A stretch of 64,000 bases of DNA from Adiantum capillus-veneris (taxonomy: Eukaryota > Streptophyta > Polypodiopsida > Polypodiales > Pteridaceae). Of the stretch, positions 1 to 9,115 are shown one piece after another (position 1 is the first letter of the stretch; every line of letters starts with the position of its first letter). The notes under the pieces are model-generated. The model saw nothing but the letters and a program-made list of their open reading frames with translations. It was not told where the DNA came from and searched no databases. Location: assembly GCA_014529385.2 (NCBI GenBank), contig CM043952.1:63354870-63418869 (forward strand), written 5' to 3'. Both the position numbers and the translations under genes were made by a program.

Positions 1-28
1 GGTCTTACTTAAGTTTCCCAAGGCTCGA

Positions 29-391
29 TTGAGGCAAACGACGGGCAAAAATCCTACGGGCCATCAAAAGTATTATGCTAAATTAGCAAAAAGATACTAT
101 GGTCCTTTTCAAATCTTGAAGCCAATCAATGACATGGCTTATCAACTCAAATTTCCCAACCATTGGCTCATACACAATGCTTTTCATGTGAGCCTACTTA
201 AACCCTACAAAGGAGAGTTAACAAGGGGACCAATTATTGAAGACCCTCCAAAAATCAAAGACCAAGAAGAGGTGTTACAACCCAAAGCTATCCTTCGGCA
301 TGAAGACAAGGTACTACGGCTTGGTAAGATTATCCAACGGTATCTTATTAAGTTAAAAAATTATCCTTTTGAAGATGCTAGATGGATGTAA
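29..391 (+). pseudogene. Ty3/gypsy polyprotein C-terminus: integrase tail plus chromodomain-like end
   Basis: This open stretch of about 120 codons matches the end of a gypsy-type polyprotein. Seen: the integrase C-terminal signature RYYGPFQIL, then NAFHVSLLKPY, followed by a chromodomain-like tail containing YLIKLKNYPFEDARW, close to the usual YLVKWKGYP..EATW. In such elements this part binds DNA and chromatin and helps choose insertion sites. The rest of the polyprotein would lie before the window start, so completeness cannot be judged. No LTR can be assigned to it with confidence. A chromovirus-type element is the best reading; the same chromodomain type recurs on the minus strand near 55090-55260. 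Confidence 0.85.
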
Positions 392-505
392 GGAATATAG
401 CTTAAGGATAGTATGAACCTTGTCAATGCTTACAATGTTGCACTAAAAAAGAACAAGTCAGAGCCAAAAAGTTTGACAAATTTGGATACCAAAGAGCCAG
501 ATTGG

Positions 506-627
506 CCAAAAACAGGTATGAATCAAGAAGACAAAGATCTTTGATGAAAAATCAAAGGATCCAATGCCAAAAACAGGTATGAATCAAGAAGACAAAGATC
601 TTTGATGAAAAATCACAGGATCCAATG
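506..627. repeat. 61-bp tandem duplication
   Basis: Two nearly identical copies (506-566 and 567-627) begin CCAAAAACAGGTATGAATC. They differ at about one base. The duplication lies directly before the open frame at 625 and supplies its start codon. Confidence 0.85.
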
Positions 628-1110
628 CCAAAAGGAAAACAGTCAAAGCCTGCAAAAACATCTACAAAAGCCACAAAGTTGGAAGCTTTTGTAAATCAGA
701 TTTGGGTTCCAAAGAAGTTGACTCAAGCACAAAGAGGTCAGGAGTTCATTTGGACTCCCAAGTCCTCAACCAAGAGTACAAGAGCAGAAGCAAAGACCAC
801 TGAAGACTCACACAAAGACAAGGTGGATCTCAAAGCATTCTCTTGAAACACAAACAAAGCAGGGACAAGTATGGGTTCCCAAACGAGCAACGTTAACAAA
901 ACAACCAGTAATCACAAATTTGTGAGCCCCAAAGGTAACCAACAAAACTATTGTTACTGCACCGCCGCTTGAATTCTTTCAATCCCTCCTACAATTATAG
1001 TACAGTTAGAAGAGAACCCACTCTGAGGAACAATGCCAAATACGACAACGAACAACAAGGCTAACTGGATTCTAAAGAAGCATGAAACAGATAAGTAATC
1101 CTTTGAAAAG
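625..1110 (+). pseudogene. retroelement-like remnant with repeated W(V/T)PK motifs
   Basis: A short open frame (625-846) and the decayed sequence after it carry spaced motifs IWVPKK, IWTPK and, in another frame near 868, VWVPKR. Lysine-rich stretches with such motifs occur between the zinc knuckle and the protease of some copia-type elements, which is the basis for the call. There is no zinc knuckle, protease or reverse transcriptase here, and stops and frame changes accumulate after 846. This could equally be low-complexity DNA of other origin. Confidence 0.3.
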
Positions 1111-2488
1111 CTCTACAACCTTTAATCAAGAAAATGACACAGGAGCTTCAAATGCCGTCACATTGCTTAGAATAGGAAGCTTTGGCAGCAAATGCCGATA
1201 AGCAAATTGCTTATACCCACATCTTGCACAACATAAATCTTTTCCATGCATTGACTGTGTATGCATAATATGGCTATATTACAAGGCTTGCATAGGCACC
1301 AATTTCAATTGCCCAAGCACATCACATACCCTTGGCGATACCTTGTCGTCTAGGAGGACTCCAAATAGGAGGGGGGGGGGGGAGGCATTTTCTAAATGTG
1401 AACCTAATATTATGAATATTAGAGGACAATGTTTTGTGAGTTATATTGAATTTTTGCGTTTGATTGTGATGATTTCTTAACAAAATTCAGAGTATATGCC
1501 CTCATAGTAAAGTTACAAGAGGAGTACGGAGACAAAAGCCATATATGAGCCCCTAGGGACATTGTACAGTGTACATAGCGTTTAGAATTCTATTAGAATG
1601 ATTTTGCTTTTTGAGTTGAGTTGATTTTTGGTTTTATTTTGTTATTTTTGAGATTTTCAAAAAAAAGAAAAAAAAGGCTCCGGAATGGACTATAAGGACA
1701 AAGAAAGTTGGTGATTGACTAAACAAAAGTAGCCATCAAGTGTAAAGTTGCCTATCAAACATTTCATGCGACTACAAGGCCGTATACAGGGAGTAGATCT
1801 TTATACTGTAAATCTTCTACTTGTATGTGAAGCTTAACAAACAAAAGGGACTAACAATACTGACAAGAACAAAAGGGACAGAAATGATAGTTCAGTCATC
1901 GATTGTGATCGATGTTTGCAGGCGCAACCAAGGGTCAAGACCAATTCTGATCATCATCATTGGTTCTACATGTGTTTGGTAGCTTGAAGGTGCCAAAGAT
2001 GCCCATCAGTCATTTTCAAGGCTGAAATCCAAAAAAAAAAAGTCAAACACAAGTCCAAATCAAGCCAAACTTTGTCACGAGGCTATGAATAGAGAGTACA
2101 AGCTAAGGGTTATTAAAAATGAAAATTAAAAAATCTAACCCTTAGCCAAAGATGCAATTTTTTCAAATCTGAATCCATGATAGCCATTTACATATCCTTT
2201 ACATCATGTATATGAGCTTTGGGGATAAATGGATCATGATAGCTCATAGTGGTCATCTATCGCAAATGATGTTGGATAAGCCCTTTTGAAGCAAGTTACT
2301 AACTTGGGGCATTAATTGGGGTTTGTCGGGCTTTAACTAAGTCATGTATCAAGTAGAAGCAGTATAATGATATACACATCACACAAAAGCTAATAGTGGC
2401 AAATGCGGCTTTGATCACCTTGATGCAAGAACAAAGGAGTCCTCAATGATGAAGAGTAGACATAAGGGTAATCAGAGGATCTCAAAAG
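1111..2488. other. non-coding stretch with a G12 tract
   Basis: I find no gene here. A run of about 12 G at 1371-1382 inside a purine-rich segment resembles a polypurine tract, and TGTGAACC at about 1397 could be the start of an LTR, but I cannot find its end. Two A-rich runs occur near 1658-1676 and 2030-2041. Confidence 0.4.
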
Positions 2489-2982
2489 CTTGTCCCTGAT
2501 GAAGCAGATCAAATGTTGAACATGGGTTTGGAACCTCAAATCAAAAAAATCATCCTGGCAGACGATTTGCATTGGCTTGAAGGTTTAGCCATACAATTTC
2601 TACAGTATCCTTACAAAGTTTTCATTGGCTCACAAGATCTAAAAGCCGATCACTCAATTCTATAGAAGTTGTTTCCGAGAATGAGAAATACTCATAATTG
2701 ATAGATTTGCTAGAGCAAGTGATGGATAGAGCTGTATCTATCCATGATGATAAGAGTCAAGTTGAACGAGATTGGATTCTTTTTGAATTTAAATCTGGCA
2801 AGAGCCCTATAATGAAAGCAGATGATGTTGCAGCTCAAGGCTTGACAGAGAAGGACATAAAGTTCGTCATCAATTATGATTTTCTTGAATCATGTGAAGA
2901 CTATGTACGTCGGATTAGACGAATAGGACGAGCTCGTGCAAAGGCTACAACCTATACTTTCTTTACATCAGTAAAATGCTAA
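2489..2982 (+). pseudogene. DEAD-box RNA helicase pseudogene (DBP2/DDX5 type)
   Basis: The reading begins at the motif II block, with DEAD itself encoded at 2498-2509, followed by MLNMGLEPQIKKI. After a decayed middle that includes stops, it resumes with [19 protein letters not shown], then jumps to [48 protein letters not shown] and RRIRRIGRA. These correspond to motifs IV-VI of plant DBP2-like helicases, which unwind RNA using ATP. It is broken: motif I (ATP binding) is absent, about 30 residues between VMD and the SIH(G)DKSQ block are deleted, the VAARGL and HRIGRTGR motifs have changed residues, and there are stops. No introns are visible, as in a processed copy. It ends just before a polypurine tract and LTR. 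Confidence 0.85.
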
Positions 2983-3033
2983 CAAAGATCATGCCGACAT
3001 CGACAACCAGGTCATGTCAGGGACGACATGAAT

Positions 3034-3047
3034 GCAGAGGGGGGGAG
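3034..3047 (+). promoter_or_regulatory. polypurine tract of an LTR retroelement
   Basis: GCAGAGGGGGGGAG sits immediately before the TG that starts the LTR at 3048. This is the expected plus-strand primer position in LTR retroelements. Confidence 0.65.
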
Positions 3048-3527
3048 TGTTGATGGTAGGGTCAACAACATGACATAACTCAACAAAGCCTTATTTTTTG
3101 AGAGTTATGGAATGCTGAGGATTATGATTATAAAAATCATTTGTAATAAGTAGGTAGTCTAGTTGCAAAAGTCGGGGTACAATGGTGCTTCCAAATTGTA
3201 AATACCAGGCCATTTGACCCCTCAAACTCTATTTTTGGTTAAACTAAGGTAGTCTTAGTATATAAGGTACCTAGGTCACTTTTGTAAGAACACTTTTATC
3301 ATAATTATAAGTTTTAAGCTGTCGTCAATTGTGTGTGTGAGAGGAAGAGAGAGAGCCTGAGATTCATCCTGGCGCTACTCCCCACTCGCTCATCGCATTG
3401 GAGATCCGAATGCACCATCGTGCTAACCTCGGCAAGAGCTACACGACAACGCCTAGCATTCCTCACGGAACAGAACGAATCCGCTGACGTATCTATGAGC
3501 TAGTTGCGGTCGTAAGTATATCAAACA
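3048..3527 (+). repeat. 3' LTR (about 480 bp)
   Basis: It starts TGTTGATGG directly after a polypurine tract and ends about ...TATATCAAACA. Inside is a TATA-like TATATAAGG near 3258-3266 and a GA-rich stretch. I see no matching 5' LTR upstream, so the rest of the element is missing or too diverged. The superfamily is unclear. The end is set by the TG...CA rule only, and no target duplication was found. Confidence 0.55.
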
Positions 3528-4331
3528 ATGTTTGTTTTCTACGTGCAAGTATCATTAGAATCGTGGCGACATAAGCTACACATAGATACCATAGACTTCA
3601 GTTTCGGGCACTTTTGAAAATCTGGCTTTGTCTTTATACGTGTTTTCTGTTGATGGGTCTTGAGTGAGGGTTTTGAGTGTAGAGGCTTTGGGACAAGTGT
3701 ATCCTAGTGAGGGGATGGTGTTCCATAAGTTTCATATGATTTTGACATGGTTTAGTGAGTTTCCTTCCGTTGTGTGTATGTGGGTAGGTGGTGTAGTTGA
3801 GAGCAGTGAGATTCTAGATTGTGGTTTAGTTGGCCTTCCAGAGTGTTGTATGTGTAGGATGGTCTCAACTTGACAAGCTAAAGAGATTTCCTCTATGTGC
3901 CTATCGTGTCATCTGTGTCCTTGATTGAAATTATGTTGATCTAGGTTGTGTTGCATGCAATTTATGGGTGGTGTGATTTGCTCCCGCAACAATGTTATGC
4001 TCGTGATTCATGAAGCTTTCCATCTTTGTTGCATCACCTAGGTCACAAGGAACACGACGATTGTATTGTACCAAGTCTCTCTTGATGGGAGAAACTATAA
4101 TACAAATGCCTATTGGACCGCCGGTTCGACATAAATCGGATCCTCAACTATTGCCATGTTCTCTAAACTCTCTCTCTTGCAAAATTATTGTTCATGCCAA
4201 GTTTACTAAATGCTATGTTTATGTTGCTACCATCAATTAAGTTCACCCTCTATGCTCACAAAGTAATTCCACAAAAGTACTTTCTCTAATTTTTATGCTA
4301 CTCTCAAAGTTCATAGGCCATTTCCATTACA
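3528..4331 (+). repeat. region containing the 5' LTR of a gypsy element
   Basis: The right end is clear: ...CCATTACA at 4331 followed by a tRNA-iMet primer site and then a gag frame, so the sequence leading to 4331 must be a 5' LTR. I cannot place its left edge. Open frames in this stretch show no recognisable domain. Confidence 0.5.
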
Positions 4332-4332
4332 T

Positions 4333-4344
4333 TGGTATCAGAGC
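4333..4344 (+). promoter_or_regulatory. primer binding site (tRNA-iMet)
   Basis: TGGTATCAGAGC, complementary to the 3' end of initiator tRNA-Met, lies one base after the LTR end ...TTACA. Confidence 0.85.
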
Positions 4345-4775
4345 ATTTGGTTTCTCTTTCTTGCTTAAGAAGAGAGGTCCTTAAGTAGCTTATAAATGGT
4401 TGATTTTGATAATTATAATTGGGTAAGTGGGAATGGGATCTATTATCAATTTTTTTGAGCCCACTACGTGGGATATGGTGCTGCACACCTCGGGAGCTTT
4501 GGACTTAATAATGGGGTCTTTTTAGACTTGCCTATGGCTTTACCATTATTGAGCCATAAGAAGTCCGAAAGGAGCTAGCCCTCGACAATTTTGCAATATT
4601 AGATCCACTCCACTACTCTCTATAATTAACCACTTCGAGCCATGGGTGTAGGTACTGAAGTGCCGATTTTCAAAGGCTAAGAGGAGTAGCAACTAAAGTT
4701 TTGAATTGCCAAAGCATACACTAAGAAAGTACTCAAAATTTTGTTAACACGGCTGACAATAACCAAGAGAGTAGA

Positions 4776-6673
4776 ATGGACATTGATAACTTTGATTTTG
4801 CACATGAAGGTGCTAATCATGATGCTCCCATGTTTGTCAATTATCTTGTTACTAGGTTGCAACAAGGTATGGGCAACAACCCTGATTTGCAAGCCGAAGT
4901 TACTCAACAACTTCATGCTTACGGGATTTCCCTTCCTCTCCAAGAGGAGAGAGAGCTTAGGAGGCCTCTTGAAGAGACCCCCAAAAGAAGACTCTCTCCC
5001 ATACGAGAGGAGGAATCCAAAGAGCAAGAAAGAAATGAAACTTTAAGTTCCTCTGAAGATGTGGCTCCATGAAGACGACGGTCTAGACGACTGCCAACTC
5101 CTCCCAAGAGGAAACGTTCAACCCATAGTCCTTCTCCTCGTCACTCCAAAAGGGAAGAGAGGAAACAAAGGAAGAAAGGGCAAGAAAGTGGTCACCCTCT
5201 TCTCCTTCTTCTTCACCTTCCTCCTCTTTCGACAAAAGCTATGGCTATTCTCTTAAAAAATACAAAAGGGGAGAACACCGCAAATCATATCCTGCATGGC
5301 GAAGGTCACAAAAGCTCAAGAAGTTCAAAGAGGGAGAAAAGAGTGTCTCTTTTCTCACCTATGATGACACCTTTGGTGCTACTGACAAAGTGTTGGCCTT
5401 CATCCGGCAATTTGATGCAGTCTTTGGAGATGAGGGCTTCACGAAGTCCTTCAAGCTACGCCATGTAGCTATGCACTTCTAAAAATTGACTCTTCAATGG
5501 TGGGCTAGCCTTCGTGGCAATGGCAAAGCCCCAAAGACATGGAAAACTCTACAAGTTTCCATCATGAAGCAATTCCTTTCAAGCGATGCAAAGGACGAAG
5601 TGCTTACCAAATGGTGCAGTTTGAAGCTTCTCTCCCATGAGTCTATCCACAAGTATGTAGAAAAGTTTTGGGATTTACATCTCAAGGCTACTGTCTTCCA
5701 AAAGATAGACTTTGTTGAGAAAAAGCAACAGTTTTGTGCGGGATTACGTGAAGAGATGGCTAAGTATGTCAACTCTCTATGGCCTGGTTCTATCACCGAA
5801 GTAATCCACTACACCATGGTTGCTTCGCGCATCAACTTCCAACAAGGGGCTAGATGGAATGTCGAGCCCATGGAAAATAAAGACAAGAGTGATGCCAAGG
5901 GGAAAACCAATGCCCAAAGTTCTTCCCAAGGCAATTCCAACAACAAAAATCGGTCCAAGGGGAAGGGAGTTTACAAAGGTAAAAACAAACTTTCTTCTGA
6001 AGAGCTTGAAGCTTTTCGCAAGGACCATAAATGTTTTAAGTGTGGGGAGCAAGGACATGGCTATCGTTCTTGCCCCAAGAGAAATGCTCGCAATGAGACT
6101 CCTAGAGCTTCCACCATCGAAGCTCCAAAAGAGGATGCTCATTGCAAAGGTGCACCTCTCTCCTATGTTGGGGAAAAGGTAAGGGATCATGTTGTCTTCA
6201 TCTTATTTGACCTTGGCTCCACTCACAACTTCATATCAGCGCAGTTGGCCACCAAGTTGGGCATTCAAGCTTTCGAGATGGGAGACGTTGTAACGGCCGA
6301 CATTGCTTTCAAGGGACAACGAGCCTCCGTTACTCCCTTGATTGGGAAGTTGATGCTCCATGTCCAAAGCTATGTCGACAAAGAAGACTTTTTTATCTCT
6401 CCTCTCCAACATGAGGATGCTATCCTAGGGGCAGCATGGTGCAACCGCATGGCTGCCAACATGAAGTTCCCTAAAAGGAGAATCTACTTCACCTACAGGG
6501 GAAAGAACGTGTACATAGATGCTAGTGAGTTTGGTCGTACTATACCACTTGTAAATCCTCCTGCTTTTGATAAATCAATGAAGAGATCAATGGGTTTTGA
6601 AGACCTGAGTCCAGATGTGAGAGACGGCCTCTTGGACTACTCGCGTAGATTGAATAAGGAGGGATCTGTGTGA
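4776..6673 (+). pseudogene. Ty3/gypsy Gag-protease, disrupted
   Basis: Gag starts with MDIDNFDFAHEG at 4776 and runs through an acidic then Arg/Ser-rich region to a stop near 5070; the reading continues in another frame to about 5480. A long frame from 5486 to 6673 (395 aa) then holds the Gag core (LTLQWWASLRG, then FVEKKQQFCAGL), a basic linker, a CCHC knuckle CFKCGEQGHGYRSC at about 6034-6075 and an aspartic protease with FDLGSTHNFIS at about 6208-6240 and ILGAAWC downstream. The usual D-S/T-G is DLG here, so the protease is probably inactive. Gag packages element RNA and the protease cuts the polyprotein. No reverse transcriptase or integrase follows; the element is cut off near 6660-6700 against a LINE fragment in the opposite orientation. 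Confidence 0.85.
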
Positions 6674-6679
6674 AACCAG

Positions 6680-7859
6680 CTATTTCTTATCTTGGAATCT
6701 TTGTCGTCCAGGGTGAGAACTAGAGGGTAATGGTAAAAAATACAAGTGTTATATCTGGGCCTTGGCCTTTCCTCTTGAGAATGCGTTGGCAATAGACACA
6801 TTTAGATAGCATTTGTCCAACCAAGCTTTTTTGGCGAGGTCCCCTTTCCCATAGTTCTACTAGGTGAATTCACTTGTGATTCCAACATCCCACAATTGGT
6901 GATCGAGCTTGAGTGACTCCCAAGCTTCCTGCTCAATTTCTCTGACAGTAATACCTTTGGAATGAAACGTGTATCCAAAGACTCTACCATATTGAAGTCC
7001 CCAACTATTATGAGAGGCTTTTGAAGGGCAACTAGAGTTTTCCAAATTTTTGTTCAATCAGAATCGATCATGCGTAAACCCCTACAAGCCTGACATTAAA
7101 AGGATGGGGAGGAGAGCTGAACACCAGTTGTAACTGGAGAGAAGAGAAAGGTTGACATTTCTACTCCTTTGGGACACCAAGAATGCATCCGCCCAAGCCA
7201 TGCGAATGAGTGTCATGGAGCCAAAAGTGGTTCCTTGAAATCCCCTCCAAGCCTGAAGCCAGATCTTGACTAGAGGTCTAAACCTCCTGGCCGGATTGCT
7301 AAGATGCAATCCTCTCGACTTTGTTTGGGTAAGAGAGACCCTTGACATTCCATGAAAGCGCCTTCATTTAATAACTCTTTTGTTTTTGTGATTACCTGAT
7401 TCCTTGGTGGGGTATGAGCCACACTTGCATGATTTCGTTTATTATCCTTAAGGACCTCCATGGGGGTGGGACCGTTCGGGGCTGAAATCAGGGCGGCCTC
7501 TCCAACATGCAAATTTTCTTTGATGAGGTCGGGTAGAGGCTGGTTATCCAAAGCATTAACTTTCTCTTCCAATCTGTCTACGGAAGGAGGTTCCTAGGCT
7601 TGAGTTGGAGGGATGAACTTCCCTGACTCTTCAGAGTCGGAGTCAACATACTCCTGTATCCTTGCTAAGACAACGAATCTGTTGGGGGCCTTGCCCTTAG
7701 AATCCTATCTCCTGGCATTGTTGGATTTACTAGGGGCCTGGGTACCTCGAGGTTTGCTAGGAATTTGGCCATTGTCCAATTGGGTAGGTTCAGTGTTCTT
7801 GGGAGTAGGATCCACCGGGGCTTGGTCGGGTGTGTGTGTGTGAGCGTGTGTGTGTGTAT

Positions 7860-7903
<44 letters not shown>

Positions 7904-8100
7904 AAGGAGCCTTAAGGGGGACACTCCCTCACAAAGTGACCCCGCTTACCACATAGGAAGCAAGTATCGAGCAAGTACTTGTACTCAATGGGTTAGTCAA
8001 AGACCTCCACGTCATCAATCTGGATCTCAATAAAGGGTGGGAGCTTGTCAGGGTTAGAGATATCCATCTCCACCAGCACTTGGGAGTGCTAGGGTGGATT
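6680..8100 (-). pseudogene. plant LINE fragment: ORF1 with CCHC knuckle, then start of ORF2 endonuclease
   Basis: Read on the minus strand, 8100-7920 encodes an ORF1-type end: LVEMDISNPDKLPPF, IEYKYLLDTC and the knuckle CFLCGKRGHFVREC at about 7925-7966, the arrangement of plant L1-like ORF1 proteins that bind element RNA. A microsatellite and frame changes follow. ORF2 begins near 7355 with an SWNV(R/K)GLS-like endonuclease start, and the motif IIVGDFNMVES near 6985-7015 is the APE-type endonuclease core. Further residues (WESLKLDHQLWDV) also fit. Frames shift several times and the reverse transcriptase half is missing, so it is dead. Loss of the 3' half is unusual for LINEs, which normally lose the 5' end; the break is beside the gypsy fragment. 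Confidence 0.75.
7830..7902. repeat. (TG)n microsatellite
   Basis: About 73 bp of TG repeat with a few interruptions, lying inside the LINE ORF1 region on the strand opposite its coding sense. Confidence 0.95.
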
Positions 8101-8209
8101 ATAAAAGTCCTGCCTTTAGCGGCCTCTCAACACCTTGCCTATTTGTCCTGGGCTGGATTATAAAAGTCCTTCCTTTAGCAACCTCCCAACACCTTGCCTA
8201 TTTGTCCTG
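8092..8209. repeat. 59-bp tandem duplication
   Basis: The block GGATTATAAAAGTCC...CCTATTTGTCCTG occurs twice in a row with a 59-bp period and a handful of substitutions. A partial third trace (GCCTATTTGTCCT) follows near 8222. Confidence 0.8.
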
Positions 8210-8461
8210 CAATGGGTCCGAGCCTATTTGTCCTAGGTGTCCGAGTTTTTCAACATTGACCACACATATTTAGTATTAATATCAAAGTTTAACCCATTAA
8301 CCCTTTCAATTTTGGACATTGACCACACACATTACTTTACCAATACTGCATATTGGTGGCTGTGATATTATATTCATTTCTTCATGAGATTCCTTCAGAT
8401 CCCATTGTTTCCTCCTAAGGATCATACCTTATTGTTTTGCTTAGGCTATAAAAGGTCTGAA
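8210..8461. other. intergenic, no gene seen
   Basis: Nothing coding is visible. A block of about 38 bp around 8279-8316 (ATCAAAGTTTAACCC...) recurs with few changes at 8775-8812. Confidence 0.4.
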
Positions 8462-8535
8462 GCGGGTTCGAACCGTGACCCATGAAAGTATCGTCAACAA
8501 ATCGACCTCTTAACCAGATGAGCCAACGCGTCAAG
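8462..8535 (-). other. tRNA-like sequence or tRNA-derived SINE head
   Basis: On the minus strand there is an A-box-like TGGCTCATCTGG, and some 40 bases later a B-box-like GGTTCGAACCC, the internal Pol III promoter layout of tRNAs and tRNA-derived SINEs. I could not fold a convincing acceptor stem or anticodon arm, so I do not call a functional tRNA. Confidence 0.4.
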
Positions 8536-8934
8536 TTGCAACATAATCGATCCATAATTAATAACAACATCCGCCAGTGCCTCCCACCTCGCACGTTGCC
8601 AACTGCTTTTCCCCACCTCTGCTAGCCTTTTCTCTTGGAGCGACATTTGCCCAAGCGTGCATGACATCTGTAGGCTAAACGCCATCTTGCCTTTTTTTTA
8701 GAGATGGCCTTAAAAAAAAAAATTTCAGCTCCATCATTGGAATCTTTTAGCCACCTACTTTGCACATACCTAGCATCAAAGTTTAACCCTTTAACCCTTT
8801 CAATTTTGGACTTTGAAAAGAAACCTTCTTCAATTCCCATGAAGCATGAAAAATACCTTACCCATGATGTGGGGCCATTGGGCGCTATATTTTCGTAGGC
8901 ACCCTCAAGACTCTATCAATACAACGTCCCGAAA
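8536..8934. other. intergenic, no gene seen
   Basis: No recognisable coding sequence. It carries the second copy of the roughly 38-bp block noted near 8279, and a poly-A/T-rich run near 8694-8722. Confidence 0.4.
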
Positions 8935-9014
8935 AGCAATCACAAGGGCATGAAGAGAATCGAACGCTGCTCATGTGTTTCGTGGGCATGAATCTAGACC
9001 GCTAAGATATCATC
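8935..9014 (-). other. second tRNA-like sequence, just upstream of BRF1
   Basis: On the minus strand, GATATCTTAGCGGTCTAGA is D-arm-like and is followed by GTTCGATTC, a T-arm signature. Spacing is near that of a tRNA, but stems do not pair well by eye. A pseudo-tRNA or SINE head is likelier than a working gene. Confidence 0.35.
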
Positions 9015-9059
9015 GTAGCAGGCTCGAGTAAGGGTTGAGCTCTGGTAAAGTGTGATAAT

Positions 9060-9115
9060 CACAGCACTCGCGCGAGCCAGAGAGAGAGAGAGAGCGCCTT
9101 TTCTGTATAGTCAGG
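9060..9115 (+). promoter_or_regulatory. BRF1 5' flank/5' UTR candidate
   Basis: CGCGCGAG followed by a GA tract (about 9077-9094) precedes the BRF1 start codon at 9116. No TATA box is obvious. The transcription start cannot be read from the sequence. Confidence 0.35.

Noticed and set aside
7830-7902. Open frames encoding Cys-Val repeats through the TG microsatellite (and similar His-Thr frames at 41350, 47048 and 51722)
   Set aside because: Dinucleotide repeats are open in several frames by chance; there is no flanking domain or start context.
8462-8535. Functional tRNA gene
   Set aside because: A- and B-box-like sequences are present but the acceptor and anticodon stems do not pair by eye.
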